The notes: generated by a model not told the origin, from the sequence alone. Shown: positions 41,587-52,878, counted from the first letter of the stretch. The stretch: 64,000 bases of DNA from Marinobacter pelagius (GCF_003315345.1 NZ_QNRO01000010.1:62001-126000), one strand, 5' to 3'. Numbers and translations are program-made.

Positions 41587-44406
41587 ATGAGCGACTACAA
41601 GCATACCCTGAATCTGCCGGAAACCGCCTTTCCCATGCGCGGTAACCTGGCCAAGCGCGAGCCGGACATGCTCAAGCGCTGGCAGGACCTCGATGTCTAC
41701 GGCACCCTGCGCAAGCAGCGTGAAGGCCGGGACAAGTTCATCCTGCACGACGGCCCTCCCTACGCCAACGGCAGCATTCACATCGGTCATGCGGTCAACA
41801 AGATTCTCAAGGACATGATCGTCAAGTCCCACAGTTTCAAGGGCTATGACGCGCCTTACGTGCCCGGCTGGGACTGCCACGGCCTGCCCATCGAACACAA
41901 GGTGGAGCAGGAAATCGGCAAGGCCGGCGTCAAGGTGGACTACAAGACCTTCCGCCAGGCCTGCCGGGACTATGCCACCAAGCAGATCGAGGGTCAGAAG
42001 GCCGACTTTATCCGCCTGGGCGTGATGGGTGAGTGGGACAAGCCCTACCTCACCATGGATCCCAAGGTGGAAGCCGGCATCGTCCGTGCCCTGGGCAAGA
42101 TCGTGGCCAAGGGCCACCTGGTGCGTGGTTACAAGCCCGTCTACTGGAGTGTGGTAGGTCAGTCCGCACTGGCAGAGGCGGAGGTCGAGTACCAGGACAA
42201 GACTTCAACCCAGATTGATGTGCGTTTCACTGCGGTTGATCCGGCCCGTGCGCTGGAGCTGTTCGGCACCGACAAAGGCGAGGGTGATGTCTCCGTGGTG
42301 ATCTGGACCACCACCCCCTGGACCATTCCCGCCAACCAGGCGGTATCTCTGGGTGCGGACCTGGAGTATGCCCTGGTGCAGGTGGATGTCGGTCAGGGAC
42401 CGGAGCGCCTGATCCTTGCCAACGAAATGGTCGAGGGCATCATGGCCCGCTGGGGTGTGGAAGATTACCAGGTGCTGGCGACCGTTGCCGGCTCGGCACT
42501 GGAAAAGCTGGAGTTGCACCACCCGATCTACGACAAGCAGGTGCCGGTGGTCCTGGGCGATCACGTCTCCACCGATGCCGGTACCGGTGCGGTTCACACT
42601 GCCCCGGACCACGGTATGGAAGACTTCGAGGTGGGCAAGGAATACGGCATTGGCACCCTGAATCTGGTCAAGGCCGACGGCACCTACACCGAAGCCGCCG
42701 GTGAATTTGCCGGTGTGCACGTCTACAAGGCCGATGAACCCGTGTGTTCTGCCCTGGAGCGGGAAGGCAAGCTGGTCCGTTCCGAGAAGTTCAGCCACAG
42801 CTACCCGCACTGCTGGCGGACCAAGACCCCGCTGATCTACCGGGCCACCCCGCAGTGGTTCATAAGCATGGACAAGCACAACCTGCGCGCCGACGCCCTG
42901 GAAGCCATCAAGGGTGTGCGCTGGGTGCCGGGCTGGGGCCAGAACCGCATCGAAGCCATGTTCGAGCAGAGCCCGGACTGGTGTATCTCACGTCAGCGTA
43001 CCTGGGGTGTGCCGATTACCCTGTTCATCCACAAGGAAACCCAGGAGCTGCATCCGGACACCCAGAGCCTGATCGAGAAGGTCGCCCAGGCCGTTGAGAC
43101 CGGTGGCATTGATGCCTGGTACGAGCTGGACCAGAACGAACTGTTGGGCAGCGACGCCGACCAGTACGAGAAGGTGCTCGACACTCTCGATGTCTGGTTC
43201 GATTCCGGTGTCACCCACGACTCCGTTCTGCGCGTACGCAAGGAGCTGGGCCAGTTCCCGGCGGACATGTACCTGGAAGGCTCCGATCAGCATCGTGGCT
43301 GGTTCCAGTCCTCCCTGAAGACCTCCATCGCCATGAATGGCGTGGCACCGTACAAGCAGGTGCTGACCCACGGCTTCACCGTCGATGGCAAGGGCCGCAA
43401 GATGTCCAAGTCCCTGGGCAACGTCATTGCGCCCCAGGAAGTCATGAACGAGCTGGGTGCGGATATCCTGCGCCTGTGGGTGGCGGCCACCGATTACAGT
43501 GGTGAGATGACCGTCTCCAAGGACATCCTGCGCCAGACCGCCGACGGCTACCGCCGTATCCGGAACACCGCGCGCTTCCTGCTGAGCAACCTGAACGGGT
43601 TTGATCCCGCCCAGCACATGGTGGCGCAGGAAGACATGATTGCCCTGGACCGCTGGATGGTGGACAAGGCCCTGCAGCTGCAGAAGGAGCTGGACGAGGA
43701 CTATGGTAACTACGCCTTCCTGCGCATCTACCAGAAGGTTTACAACTTCTGCGAGGCGACCCTGGGCGGCTTCTATCTGGACATCATCAAGGACCGCCAG
43801 TACACCACCCAGGCCGACAGCCTGGCCAGGCGCTCCTGCCAGACTGCGCTTTACCACGTGGCCGAGACCCTGGTGCGCTGGATCGCGCCGATCCTGAGCT
43901 TCACCGCCGACGAGATCTGGCAGCATCTGCCCGGCGAGCGCGGCGAAACCGTGTTCTATGAAACCTGGTACGAGGGTCTGACCGAACTGCCGGAGGACTT
44001 CGAACTGGGCCGGGACTACTGGCGCGAGATCTACAGCGTCAAGGAAGCGGTCAACAAGTGCCTGGAGGAGGCCCGTGGCCGCGGCGAGATCAAGGGCTCA
44101 CTGAGTGCCGAAGTGACCCTGTACTGCGAGGGCGAGCTGGCCGAGCACCTGAAACACCTGGGCGAGGAGTTGCGTTTCGTGCTGATCACTTCCGAGGCGA
44201 CCGTCAAGCCGGTGGCCGAGGCCGAAGGTGCAGAACAGACGGGCCACGAGGGCCTGCTGGTGAAAGTCACCCCGGCGAGCCACGCCAAATGCGAGCGCTG
44301 CTGGCACCACCGCGAAGACGTAGGTCGCAACGCCAAGTACGACGACCTGTGCGGCCGCTGCGTCAGCAACGTGGAAGGCCCCGGCGAAAGCCGATCCTTT
44401 GCCTGA
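41587..44406 (+). CDS. ileS: Isoleucyl-tRNA synthetase
   Basis: Class I synthetase charging tRNA-Ile, with an editing domain. The 939-residue protein has the HIGH-type motif [13 protein letters not shown] (about 58-70), the CP1 editing domain, the KMSKS motif [10 protein letters not shown] (about 603-612), an anticodon domain, and a C-terminal zinc site (CERCWHH...CGRC). This is the bacterial, mupirocin-sensitive architecture. The stop overlaps a possible lspA ATG. Confidence 0.97.
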   Translation: MSDYKHTLNLPETAFPMRGNLAKREPDMLKRWQDLDVYGTLRKQREGRDKFILHDGPPYANGSIHIGHAVNKILKDMIVKSHSFKGYDAPYVPGWDCHGLPIEHKVEQEIGKAGVKVDYKTFRQACRDYATKQIEGQKADFIRLGVMGEWDKPYLTMDPKVEAGIVRALGKIVAKGHLVRGYKPVYWSVVGQSALAEAEVEYQDKTSTQIDVRFTAVDPARALELFGTDKGEGDVSVVIWTTTPWTIPANQAVSLGADLEYALVQVDVGQGPERLILANEMVEGIMARWGVEDYQVLATVAGSALEKLELHHPIYDKQVPVVLGDHVSTDAGTGAVHTAPDHGMEDFEVGKEYGIGTLNLVKADGTYTEAAGEFAGVHVYKADEPVCSALEREGKLVRSEKFSHSYPHCWRTKTPLIYRATPQWFISMDKHNLRADALEAIKGVRWVPGWGQNRIEAMFEQSPDWCISRQRTWGVPITLFIHKETQELHPDTQSLIEKVAQAVETGGIDAWYELDQNELLGSDADQYEKVLDTLDVWFDSGVTHDSVLRVRKELGQFPADMYLEGSDQHRGWFQSSLKTSIAMNGVAPYKQVLTHGFTVDGKGRKMSKSLGNVIAPQEVMNELGADILRLWVAATDYSGEMTVSKDILRQTADGYRRIRNTARFLLSNLNGFDPAQHMVAQEDMIALDRWMVDKALQLQKELDEDYGNYAFLRIYQKVYNFCEATLGGFYLDIIKDRQYTTQADSLARRSCQTALYHVAETLVRWIAPILSFTADEIWQHLPGERGETVFYETWYEGLTELPEDFELGRDYWREIYSVKEAVNKCLEEARGRGEIKGSLSAEVTLYCEGELAEHLKHLGEELRFVLITSEATVKPVAEAEGAEQTGHEGLLVKVTPASHAKCERCWHHREDVGRNAKYDDLCGRCVSNVEGPGESRSFA

Positions 44407-44417
44407 TGGAAGCTGCC

Positions 44418-44924
44418 ATGACGGATAAGGCCATGGGCTCGAAACTGAAATGGCTGTGGCTGGCGGCGCTGGTCATTCTCATTGACCTGGGCACCAAGGC
44501 CATGGCCAGTGCCATGCTCACCTACGGTGACCCGGTGCCGGTGATGCCCATGTTCAACCTGACGCTGCTGCACAATACCGGCGCTGCGTTCAGCTTCCTG
44601 GCCCAGGCCGATGGCTGGCAGCGCTGGTTCTTCGTGACCCTGGCGTTGGTGGTCAGCGTGGTGCTGGTGAGCTGGCTGCGTAAATTGCAGCCCAATGAAA
44701 CCTGGACCGCCGTCGCCATCGTACTCATCCTTGGCGGCGCCCTCGGTAACGTCTATGACCGGGTGGTGCACGGCTATGTGGTGGATTTCCTGCATTTCTA
44801 CTGGCAGGAATGGCACTTCCCCGCATTCAACCTGGCCGATACTGCGATTACCATCGGCGCCGGCATGATGATCCTGGATATATTCCGCAAACCCGCCGAC
44901 GGCGGGGATGTCGAAAAGAAGTGA
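44418..44924 (+). CDS. lspA: Lipoprotein signal peptidase (signal peptidase II)
   Basis: Inner-membrane aspartyl protease that removes lipoprotein signal peptides after lipidation. From ATG 44418 it has 168 residues with four membrane helices and the catalytic aspartates in [14 protein letters not shown] and FNLADTAI. A start at 44406, overlapping the ileS stop (TGATG), is an alternative adding four residues; 44418 has a GGA site seven bases upstream. The open frame further upstream lies inside ileS and is not used. Confidence 0.94.
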   Translation: MTDKAMGSKLKWLWLAALVILIDLGTKAMASAMLTYGDPVPVMPMFNLTLLHNTGAAFSFLAQADGWQRWFFVTLALVVSVVLVSWLRKLQPNETWTAVAIVLILGGALGNVYDRVVHGYVVDFLHFYWQEWHFPAFNLADTAITIGAGMMILDIFRKPADGGDVEKK

Positions 44925-44933
44925 ACGACACTC

Positions 44934-45386
44934 ATGAAAGATTTGCCCGTAGACAAGGGAACCCGCGTAAAACTCCACTTCGCCCTCAAGATCAAGGGCG
45001 GCGATGTGGTGGATTCCACCTTCGAGAAAGAGCCTGCCACGCTCGAGATCGGTGACGAGAACCTGCCGGAAAACTTCGAGGCCCTGATGATGGGCATGAA
45101 GGCCGGTGACCGCCAGACCTTCGAGGTTTCCCCGGAAAAAGCCTTCGGCCAGCACAACCCCAACAACCTCCAGACCTTCAAACGGCACGAATTCAGTGCC
45201 GACATGGTGCTGGAACCGGGCGTGGTGGTGTCCTTCGCCGATGCGCGCCAGCAGGAGCTGCCGGGTGTGATCAGCCGGGTGGAAGGAGATGAAGTCGAAG
45301 TGGACTTCAACCATCCGCTGGCAGGGCGTACACTGGAATTCGAAGTTGAAATCCTCGATGTGGAACCGGCTGGACAGACGCACTGA
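44934..45386 (+). CDS. fkpB: FKBP-type peptidyl-prolyl isomerase (SlpA/FkpB)
   Basis: Cytoplasmic prolyl isomerase/chaperone of the SlyD-like group. The 150-residue protein shows the FKBP core ([18 protein letters not shown]) with the inserted flap (about 70-120) and the conserved [19 protein letters not shown] segment, shown here in blocks. The lspA-fkpB-ispH cluster is typical. ispH starts two bases after its stop. Confidence 0.94.
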   Translation: MKDLPVDKGTRVKLHFALKIKGGDVVDSTFEKEPATLEIGDENLPENFEALMMGMKAGDRQTFEVSPEKAFGQHNPNNLQTFKRHEFSADMVLEPGVVVSFADARQQELPGVISRVEGDEVEVDFNHPLAGRTLEFEVEILDVEPAGQTH

Positions 45387-45388
45387 TT

Positions 45389-46342
45389 ATGCAAATCCGA
45401 CTCGCTAACCCCCGTGGCTTCTGCGCCGGCGTCGACCGCGCCATCGAAATCGTCAACCGGGCACTGGATGTGTTCGGTGCCCCGATCTACGTGCGCCACG
45501 AAGTGGTCCACAACAAATTCGTGGTGGACAACCTCCGCAACCGCGGCGCGGTGTTCGTGGACGAGTTGGACGAAGTGCCCGACGACACCCTGGTGATTTT
45601 CAGCGCCCACGGCGTCTCCCAGGCCGTACAGAACGAAGCTGCCCGCCGCGGTCTCAAGGTATTCGACGCCACCTGCCCGCTGGTCACCAAGGTGCACCTG
45701 GAAGTCATGCGCTACAGCCGCGACGGCCGCGAGTGCATCCTGATCGGCCACCACGGCCACCCGGAAGTGGAAGGCACCATGGGCCAGTACGATCACAGCA
45801 ACGGCGGTGAGATCTACCTGGTGGAGAACGAGGAAGACGTCGCCAGGCTGGAGGTGAAAGATCCGTCCCGCCTGTCCTACGTGACCCAGACCACCCTCTC
45901 CATGGACGACACCGCCCGCGTCATCGACGCCCTGCGCGCCAAGTTCCCCGAGATCCAGGGCCCCCGCAAGGACGACATCTGCTACGCCACCCAGAACCGC
46001 CAGGACGCCGTCAAACAACTGGCCGGCGACTGCGATTTGATGCTGGTGGTGGGCTCCCCCAACAGCTCCAACTCCAACCGCCTGCGCGAACTGGCCGAGC
46101 GCATGGGCACGCCGGCGTACCTGATCGACGAAGCCTCCCAGATCGAGCCGCAGTGGCTGGAAGGCAAAACCGATATTGGTGTGACCGCCGGTGCCTCCGC
46201 TCCGGAAGTACTGGTGAATGAGGTGATCGCCCGGCTGAAGGAGCTGGGTGGTGAAGAGCCTCAGGAGGTTGCCGGGCGTGAGGAGAACATTGTGTTCTCC
46301 ATGCCCAGGGAGCTTCGGATTGATGCGGTCGAGGTTGAGTGA
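45389..46342 (+). CDS. ispH: 4-hydroxy-3-methylbut-2-enyl diphosphate reductase
   Basis: Last step of the MEP isoprenoid pathway, producing IPP and DMAPP with a 4Fe-4S cluster. The 317-residue protein has the three cluster cysteines: Cys12 ([10 protein letters not shown]), Cys96 ([10 protein letters not shown]) and Cys198 (ICYATQNRQ). It also has the catalytic HPEVEGT region. No terminator is obvious between it and the pilin genes that follow after 140 bases. Confidence 0.96.
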   Translation: MQIRLANPRGFCAGVDRAIEIVNRALDVFGAPIYVRHEVVHNKFVVDNLRNRGAVFVDELDEVPDDTLVIFSAHGVSQAVQNEAARRGLKVFDATCPLVTKVHLEVMRYSRDGRECILIGHHGHPEVEGTMGQYDHSNGGEIYLVENEEDVARLEVKDPSRLSYVTQTTLSMDDTARVIDALRAKFPEIQGPRKDDICYATQNRQDAVKQLAGDCDLMLVVGSPNSSNSNRLRELAERMGTPAYLIDEASQIEPQWLEGKTDIGVTAGASAPEVLVNEVIARLKELGGEEPQEVAGREENIVFSMPRELRIDAVEVE

Positions 46343-46482
46343 CCTCGGCCTCGTTTGATCCTCGTCACACTATTTTCCCCCTCCTCACCGTTCATCTCCT
46401 GTAAAAGTCCGCTTATCGCCGGGGCGTGGAAGCTCTGGTGAACGTTGGTTAATGTGCAGATACGTCATAATGGAAGTGGTTT

Positions 46483-46959
46483 ATGTCTGAAGTGACTAAT
46501 AAAAGCGCCAGCGCAGGCTTTACCCTGATCGAACTAATGATCGTGATAGCGTTGATCGCTATTGTCGCCACAATAGCAGTGCCGTCTTTCAGTCGATTGG
46601 TTGAGAGTAACAGGCTAACTGCAGCCACTAACGATCTGGTTGGTGTGATCAATTTGGCTCGAAGCGAGGCAATACGATATGGGCAGACAGTGACTGTGTC
46701 TCCGAGAACAGTAGATGGTACGTCAGCGTTCGAAAATGGTGCTGAGGTTTCTGTCGGATCTACACAGCTTCGTGTTACCCCTCCCCCGGGGCCAGGGATT
46801 TCCGTAAGTAATGTCGGTGCTTTCACCTTCAGGGGAAATGGCTTGGCTAATACGACCCTCGCTTTGAAAATCTGTGGCTCTGCACCAGATGGTAGAGAGA
46901 TTCAGGTATCCCTCGGAGGACAGGTGAGAGTGGTCAGTGACGGTATTTCATGCCCGTGA
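46483..46959 (+). CDS. fimU: Type IV pilus minor pilin FimU/FimT-type (cluster 1)
   Basis: A GspH/FimT-family minor pilin that helps prime pilus assembly. The 158-residue prepilin has a type III signal with cleavage after AG before [13 protein letters not shown] (prepilin peptidase site, Glu5 present) and the NRLTAATNDLVGVINLARSEAIR segment typical of FimU. It starts a run of co-directional, overlapping genes. A ggaagtgg site precedes the ATG. Composition is AT-richer than the core genes upstream. Confidence 0.9.
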   Translation: MSEVTNKSASAGFTLIELMIVIALIAIVATIAVPSFSRLVESNRLTAATNDLVGVINLARSEAIRYGQTVTVSPRTVDGTSAFENGAEVSVGSTQLRVTPPPGPGISVSNVGAFTFRGNGLANTTLALKICGSAPDGREIQVSLGGQVRVVSDGISCP

Positions 46960-46967
46960 GGAATCCT

Positions 46968-47387
46968 ATGTTTATCACTGAAGTTAACCGGAAATCTCCG
47001 AAGAGGGCGAGTGGATTCAGCCTCATTGAGGTTTTGATTGCGGTTGTCATTCTCGCAATAGGTTTACTTGGTGTAGCCGCGGTCCAGGTTGTTTCTCTGC
47101 AGCAGACAAACAATTCCTACTTGCAGACCAAAGCCAACCTGCACGCCCAGAATATAGCTGAACGGATTCGATTAAATGGCGGCAACTCGCTTTCCACAAG
47201 TGAAGTTTCGGAAGTCGAGGCAGAAGTAGAAGAGAGTCTGGGAAGTGACGCCACCGTTCAAACGGCCCTCAACGGTTCTTTGGCAACTATTACCTTGACC
47301 TGGGAAGAGAAAGTGCCGGCATCTCAGGAGTCAGACGGGACTGAAACCAGAACATTTGTAGTAGAAGCGAGAGTGGCTCCCCTATGA
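46968..47387 (+). CDS. pilV: Type IV pilus minor pilin PilV (cluster 1)
   Basis: Minor pilin of the PilV/GspI type. The 139-residue protein has the signal ASGFSLIEVLIAVVILAIGLLG, cleaved after SG, and a short globular domain with NIAERIRLNGG. ATG 46968 has a gtgagga site eight bases upstream; an ATG at 46950, overlapping fimU, is an alternative. Its stop overlaps pilW (ATGA). Confidence 0.9.
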   Translation: MFITEVNRKSPKRASGFSLIEVLIAVVILAIGLLGVAAVQVVSLQQTNNSYLQTKANLHAQNIAERIRLNGGNSLSTSEVSEVEAEVEESLGSDATVQTALNGSLATITLTWEEKVPASQESDGTETRTFVVEARVAPL

Positions 47388-48439
47388 AGATTGAGTCGAG
47401 GAATAAGCAGCTCGGATTATCAATCGTTGAGCTAATGATTGCACTTTTGCTGGCATCTTTGCTGTCGGTCGGGTTGGTTCAGATTTTTACGAGCAATAGT
47501 CAGACCTCAAGGGTGAACGAAGCCAGTGCCAGAGTGCAGGAATCTGGCCGGCTGGCATCAGATATTATGGCCAGAGTTATTCGTAACTCCGCGTACTGGG
47601 GATGTACCAATCAGGTAAGGATCAACCTGATGCTTAACGACGATGGATCCGTAGATCTGAGCAACTTTACCACTGGTGTTGACGTTGCCTTCAATGTGGC
47701 GTCGGGAAATACCTGGGGGGCTGTGCCGGGATCTGATGTTTTGTTTCTGGGTGGAGTTAACACCAACGCTGCCCTTCGAACCACAGACCAGACGCCAGTT
47801 AATAGTGCAACAATTTTCACCGGTGTGGACCCGAGGGACTATGTTGATGAAGGCGATATTCTCCTGATCAGCGATTGTCGATTTGGCGATATCTTTCAGG
47901 CGACGCAAGTTCAAAACAATGCAATTGTTGCTAATACTGGCGGCTCCACTAGTCCCGGCAACGCGACTCAGACCCAAAGTGAGTACCCGTCAGGTGCAAC
48001 GGTGTTCCGGCCACAAAGAAATGCGTTTTACGTTAGGGAGAACGACGGGCTGAGATCTTTGACGTTGAACCCGATGATTGTTTCTGCCACCTCAGGCGTC
48101 GTTGGGAGCCTTTCTGGCGCGGAAGAATTGGTCAGTGAGGTTTGGAATATGCAAGTGCGGTTAGGGGTAAGGGCGGGTTCAACTCCGCCAAATGATTCAA
48201 TCGTCGGGAGTTGGGAAACTTCCTGGGCAAGCATAAGCAATGAAGAGGATGTTATCGCTATCCAGATAAGCCTGCTTGCTCGGTCTCCTCAGGATAATGT
48301 GGTCGACCAACCCCAGGATCTCTGTTTTCCTGGATGGTTGGATTGCGATACCGATCCGACTTTGCTGACGACTATGCCGGATCGACGTCTGTATCGTGAG
48401 TTTACTCTGACAACAGGCATTCGCAGTCGTCTGCAGTGA
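47384..48439 (+). CDS. pilW: Type IV pilus minor pilin PilW (cluster 1)
   Basis: Larger minor pilin of the PilW/GspJ type, 351 residues. The signal is QLGLSIVELMIALLLASLLSVG, with cleavage after LG. The core contains VQESGRLASDIMARVIRNSAYWGC and CFPGWLDC, shared with the second PilW at 55219. The ATG overlaps the pilV stop by four bases. pilX follows after a short gap. Confidence 0.9.
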   Translation: MKIESRNKQLGLSIVELMIALLLASLLSVGLVQIFTSNSQTSRVNEASARVQESGRLASDIMARVIRNSAYWGCTNQVRINLMLNDDGSVDLSNFTTGVDVAFNVASGNTWGAVPGSDVLFLGGVNTNAALRTTDQTPVNSATIFTGVDPRDYVDEGDILLISDCRFGDIFQATQVQNNAIVANTGGSTSPGNATQTQSEYPSGATVFRPQRNAFYVRENDGLRSLTLNPMIVSATSGVVGSLSGAEELVSEVWNMQVRLGVRAGSTPPNDSIVGSWETSWASISNEEDVIAIQISLLARSPQDNVVDQPQDLCFPGWLDCDTDPTLLTTMPDRRLYREFTLTTGIRSRLQ

Positions 48440-48457
48440 TTGAGAGGAGATAAATGC

Positions 48458-48991
48458 ATGATCGTGAATAGACATGGCCAAAAAGGCGCTGTACTCCTGA
48501 TATCACTGATAATTTTGTTGGTGCTCTCGATTCTTGCAGTTTCCGGGATGCAAGGCAGTCTTATGCAGGAAAGGATGGCTGGTGCGCAGTCTGAGGGTAT
48601 AGCTGCCCTGGAGGCGGCTGAAGAAGGGATAAGGTTCGGTGAGCGCTGGGTCAAAAACAATGCTCTGACCTTAACGTCTTTCGACGGAACCAACGGGCTG
48701 TATGACATTCGGGTTGAGAGCGAAAGAGCACCCAGCCCTTATGACGAGTCCACCTGGGAGTCTTCGAAGGTGATGTCGGCGGACCCTGTTGATGGTATTA
48801 CCCCTTTGTTTTTCGTTGAGTATCTGGGAGAGGGGTATTCGGAAGATCAGCTAACCGAGGGCGTTATCGGCGGATATAACCACGAAAGTGGGGCCGCCGA
48901 TATCCATGCGTTCAGGCTGGTTGCGCGGGCCGAGGGCCCCTCCGGACGGGCTCGCCGTATGATCGAAGTTTACTTTACCAAGCAAATTTGA
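48458..48991 (+). CDS. pilX: Type IV pilus minor pilin PilX (cluster 1)
   Basis: Minor pilin of the PilX/GspK type. From ATG 48458 (after gaggaga) the protein is 177 residues, beginning MIVNRHGQKGAVLLISLIILL: the signal helix follows a QKG cleavage site. AALEAAEEGIRFGERWV and a C-terminal GRARRMIEVYF-type segment are shared with PilX proteins. A TTG at 48440 in the same frame is less likely. Confidence 0.88.
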   Translation: MIVNRHGQKGAVLLISLIILLVLSILAVSGMQGSLMQERMAGAQSEGIAALEAAEEGIRFGERWVKNNALTLTSFDGTNGLYDIRVESERAPSPYDESTWESSKVMSADPVDGITPLFFVEYLGEGYSEDQLTEGVIGGYNHESGAADIHAFRLVARAEGPSGRARRMIEVYFTKQI

Positions 48992-49009
48992 TTTTTGGGA
49001 GACAATGCT

Positions 49010-52000
49010 ATGCGCCGGATAAAATCAAAGTTAACGGCATTTGCTGCTGGTTTTTGTCTTTCGCTCTCGACCGCGCAGGCCGTGGAGATTGCGGAGTCCC
49101 CCCTATTTGTCACCAATACGGCTGAACCCAATATTCTCTTTATTCTCGATGACTCGGGTTCGATGAGATGGGGGTTCGTACCGGACGGGTTGGTGGATGA
49201 TATTTCGGTTGATCTCAACCCGGTGCAGAAATCAGATGATGAGACTCTTTGTCCCGGTCGCGGCACATATGCTGGTGTCCAAACCTGCATCTTTCCTGTC
49301 GAAGGCAAGAAGGCGGCGCTTTCTCACACCACAAACCCCCTGTATTACAACCCTGGCAAGATATACACGCCCCCAATGAAGGGGGATGGAACCCGATATC
49401 CGAATGCGAATTACACAAATGCCAAGATCGATGGCTACGATTCCAGTAATGCAGATGCGATCACGGTTAACCTGTCGGATGATTATCGCGCGATTATGGA
49501 TCCGTTTTATCGGTACTTGGACTTCTGCGAAGGGTATTTAGGGGAGAGTGGGAATTGTGATAAGGAGTCTGGAGTCTATCGGGGGTTTGTTATTGGGGCG
49601 ACAACAACTACTGCAGATGGCAAGAGTGGAGATGCCGGCTTTTACTTTGATTTCACTGGAGGTGATAGCTGTAGCTCGGCGCCGTTCCCCGATAGTTGCT
49701 TTAGTGAAGCCTTATCTCCCTCTACTGACGCTGAAAAGCAGAACTTCGCCAACTGGTTTTCCTATTACCGAACCCGCCAGCTGTTGAGCAAAGCTGGTGT
49801 TACCTCGGCCTTTATTGATCAATCAGAGAACATGCGGGTTGGTTATGGCGCTATCAATGAGAGTGGCACGATTGTCCGCGGCGTAAAGCCTTTCTCCGGA
49901 GATTCCCGTGGCCAGTTTTTCCAGTGGCTTCACGGAACTGATGCTGTTGGCGGTACCTATTTGCGAAGCGCTTTGCAGGATGCCGGGAACTATTACAGCC
50001 GTAGCCTGGACGCAACGGACAATCCATGGAGAACGGATACTGAAAGTCAGGAAAATCCGGAGTATGTGGAATGTCGCCAGAGTTTCACTATTCTCATGAC
50101 GGATGGGTATTGGGACCAAAAGGATGACGATCTTGAGGCGGTGGGCGACCAGGATGGTACCGAAGGTCTTTCGTTAACAGGCCCCAGTGGTCGCAGTTAT
50201 AAGTATGTTCCAGCCGATCCTTTCCAGGCGGATGCTGAGAATACGCTGGCTGATGTGGCCATGAGGTTCTGGAAGAACGATTTGCAGACAAATATTGTCA
50301 ATCGTGTACCGACATCCGATCAGAACCCTGCTTTTTGGCAACACATGAACACCTATGGTGTGGGACTCGGAGTATCAGGAACCGTCGATCCTAAAGATGC
50401 TTATGATGCCATCTCCATAAGCTCTGCGATTGCTTGGCCGGATCCTACTGCACAGGACGCTCAAAAGAGCGCGAAGATCGATGACCTTCTTCATGCTTCA
50501 GTGAACTCGCGAGGTAGATTTTTCAGTGCTGCCGATCCCACGACGTTTGGTGACGAGTTGGCCGAGACAATTGGGCAGATCACTGAGGCTGTGGGTAGCG
50601 CCTCTGGCATAACCTTTGACACTGCAACACTGGAAGAGGACTCTTTAATGTTCTCGGCCCGGTTTGATTCCAGTCATTGGCAAGGTGATCTGGACGCGCG
50701 TCCGCTTATCTACAACCCCGGAGACACCGAGCCGACGGTGGGCAATCGTGTTTGGTCTGCAGCAGAAAAATTGGATGCGGGAGTTCCGGATGATCGCGTC
50801 ATCATTACCTACAGCGGAAGTGTCGGTACGCCTTTCCGCTGGGGAAGCCTGAATGCGAGTCAGCAGGCTGATCTCGCCTTTGGTGCGCAGACTGCGGAGG
50901 AAATCCCAGTTCTGGGAGGGGACAGGCTATCCTACGTGCGAGGAGACCGTTCAAAGGAGGGTGATGACTTCCGAGTGCGTGCGAGCAGGCTGGGAGACAT
51001 TGTCCACTCTACACCTGTCCGGGTTGCCAGGCCTGCGAGTGTTTGGCCGGACACTGAACAGTTTGGAGCGGTCACCAATCGATACTCTGATTTCAGAGCG
51101 GCAAAGGCTGATCGCACCCCGATAATCTATGTAGGTGCAAACGATGGTATGCTTCACGGCTTCAAAGCCACTGAGGACGGTGGTCAGGAACTGTTGGCTT
51201 ATGTTCCGGCTTCTGTATACTCCAGTGCACCTTCCGAAGGTTTACACCACCTGACAAGTCTTGGGTATTCCCATCAATACTACGTCGATTTGTCACCATT
51301 AGTGACCGATGTGTTCACCAAGGGCAGAAGCGCCGATGGTACGGTGACCTCCAGCCGTGACTGGAGGACGGTATTGTTTGGAGGGCTGAGAGCTGGCGGC
51401 CGAGGAGTTTTTGCTCTCGATGTGACAGATCCTGCGAGTTTCTCGGAAAGTAATGCTGAGCAGCTCGCTCTCTGGGAGTTTTCCTATAATTCTGCCGATT
51501 CTCGGAAACACCTAGGATACAGTATTCAGCCACCGCAAGTTGCCCTGGCCGACTGGGGCGGTAATCAATCCGATTACCGTTGGACTGCGTTCATATCGAA
51601 CGGGTATAACTCAGACACTGAAAGTACTGGCTTCTTTATGTTGGATATCGAAGGCGGCATCGACGGAGCCTGGGTTGAGGGTACAGATTTCAAATACATC
51701 GAGTTTTCAACTAGTGGTGGGGGACTATCCCCCCTAACACTATACGACTCCAACAGCGACAAGATTGTCGACAGGGTTTATGCCGGTGATACCGTTGGTA
51801 GATTGTGGTCCGCTGCAAAGACCAACCAAGGGTGGGGTGGTGCGCACATTAGTAGTAATAGCCTCGTTCCGCTATTCACCACTCCTGATGTAGGTAGTCC
51901 CGCAGCCAAACAGCCCATTACAGCTGCGCCTATGGTTATCCCGAATGCTGGCCAGAAGCCGGCAAGCAATCAGGGGCCGGATGTCTACGTGATTTTTGGT

Positions 52001-52564
52001 ACCGGGAAGTATCTTGGATTAGGAGATATCTCAGATAATCGGCAACAGGCCTTATATGCGGTTAGAGATGTTGGTACCGGTGGTCGAACAATAACTGATT
52101 TAGGTGAGCGCCAGCTCAACGAGTATCAGAACTATCAGGACAGCGGCTTTGATATACTGTTGTCGGAGGCGCCCACAACTTCTTCTTCCGATGATAATGG
52201 CTGGTATGTGGACCTGTTTGAACAAGGGGAGAGGATTTACCTCACACCTCAGGTTCGTGGCGAATATATTTTTACGACCAGCATCATCCCCTCAACTAAC
52301 CCATGTCTAGCAGGCGGTGAGAGTAGAATTATGGCATTCGGTTTGGACGGGTATACGCCTAATAAAGCTGTGTTTCGTTCATTACCCTTTGCGGCGTCGG
52401 CATTCAAGAAGATAGATGGTATTGCTAATCCGGCCGCATTTCTTGGAGATTTCATGTTCACACCGACCTCGGGAGGTGGTGAACCTGATGTCGAAGGAGT
52501 CGATGTTGGCAATGTTTCTGACGAGCTTGGCCGGCAAGGATGGCAAGAGCTAATTGAAGACTGA
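49010..52564 (+). CDS. pilY1: Type IV pilus tip adhesin PilY1 (cluster 1), intact MIDAS-like motif
   Basis: Large secreted pilus tip/adhesion and priming protein, 1184 residues. It has a signal peptide ending near AQA (24) and an N-terminal von Willebrand A-like domain with an intact DxSxS motif, DDSGS (47-51). Its C-terminal PilC/PilY1 beta-propeller (about 650-1100) has a calcium loop DSNSDKIVD (D913, N915, D917, D921). The in-frame TTG at 48995 is upstream, but ATG 49010 has a ggga site and gives the signal peptide. It works with the minor pilins before it. Confidence 0.92.
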   Translation: MRRIKSKLTAFAAGFCLSLSTAQAVEIAESPLFVTNTAEPNILFILDDSGSMRWGFVPDGLVDDISVDLNPVQKSDDETLCPGRGTYAGVQTCIFPVEGKKAALSHTTNPLYYNPGKIYTPPMKGDGTRYPNANYTNAKIDGYDSSNADAITVNLSDDYRAIMDPFYRYLDFCEGYLGESGNCDKESGVYRGFVIGATTTTADGKSGDAGFYFDFTGGDSCSSAPFPDSCFSEALSPSTDAEKQNFANWFSYYRTRQLLSKAGVTSAFIDQSENMRVGYGAINESGTIVRGVKPFSGDSRGQFFQWLHGTDAVGGTYLRSALQDAGNYYSRSLDATDNPWRTDTESQENPEYVECRQSFTILMTDGYWDQKDDDLEAVGDQDGTEGLSLTGPSGRSYKYVPADPFQADAENTLADVAMRFWKNDLQTNIVNRVPTSDQNPAFWQHMNTYGVGLGVSGTVDPKDAYDAISISSAIAWPDPTAQDAQKSAKIDDLLHASVNSRGRFFSAADPTTFGDELAETIGQITEAVGSASGITFDTATLEEDSLMFSARFDSSHWQGDLDARPLIYNPGDTEPTVGNRVWSAAEKLDAGVPDDRVIITYSGSVGTPFRWGSLNASQQADLAFGAQTAEEIPVLGGDRLSYVRGDRSKEGDDFRVRASRLGDIVHSTPVRVARPASVWPDTEQFGAVTNRYSDFRAAKADRTPIIYVGANDGMLHGFKATEDGGQELLAYVPASVYSSAPSEGLHHLTSLGYSHQYYVDLSPLVTDVFTKGRSADGTVTSSRDWRTVLFGGLRAGGRGVFALDVTDPASFSESNAEQLALWEFSYNSADSRKHLGYSIQPPQVALADWGGNQSDYRWTAFISNGYNSDTESTGFFMLDIEGGIDGAWVEGTDFKYIEFSTSGGGLSPLTLYDSNSDKIVDRVYAGDTVGRLWSAAKTNQGWGGAHISSNSLVPLFTTPDVGSPAAKQPITAAPMVIPNAGQKPASNQGPDVYVIFGTGKYLGLGDISDNRQQALYAVRDVGTGGRTITDLGERQLNEYQNYQDSGFDILLSEAPTTSSSDDNGWYVDLFEQGERIYLTPQVRGEYIFTTSIIPSTNPCLAGGESRIMAFGLDGYTPNKAVFRSLPFAASAFKKIDGIANPAAFLGDFMFTPTSGGGEPDVEGVDVGNVSDELGRQGWQELIED

Positions 52565-52596
52565 GCAGTAGCTCAACTCTGGATAGGTAAGGTCTT

Positions 52597-52878
52597 ATGT
52601 TTAAGGTTTTATTGCTCGCATGTTTGATGGCCGGCTCGGTAAGTGCGCTGGCGCAGGATGCGAAATCGGCAGGGCCCGGTGTCGTAACGTCAATAGATTC
52701 TCAGGGGCGAGAGCTTATTGTTGGGCAGGAGATCTATATACTGCCGGCTGAAGTCAAGCTAAACGGTGTGCTTGTGTCTCGTTCAAAAGTAGCCCGGCTG
52801 ATTGGCCCTGGAGACGAGGTATCGGTTGATGTCGAGAACGGTCGATACGTCAACGAGATACACGCTCGCCTTCAATAA
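52597..52878 (+). CDS. PilY2-like small secreted protein
   Basis: A 93-residue protein with a signal peptide (LLLACLMAGSVSALAQ, cleavage near 20) and a small beta domain (VVTSIDSQGRELIVGQEIYIL). A small PilY2 protein follows PilY1 in Pseudomonas; position and size fit, the sequence match is weak. The second pilus cluster has no counterpart. Function unknown. Confidence 0.6.
   Translation: MFKVLLLACLMAGSVSALAQDAKSAGPGVVTSIDSQGRELIVGQEIYILPAEVKLNGVLVSRSKVARLIGPGDEVSVDVENGRYVNEIHARLQ

Noticed and set aside
44031..46018. Reverse open frames over lspA-fkpB-ispH (450 and 406 residues)
   Set aside because: Antisense shadows; the forward genes have catalytic and cluster residues in place.
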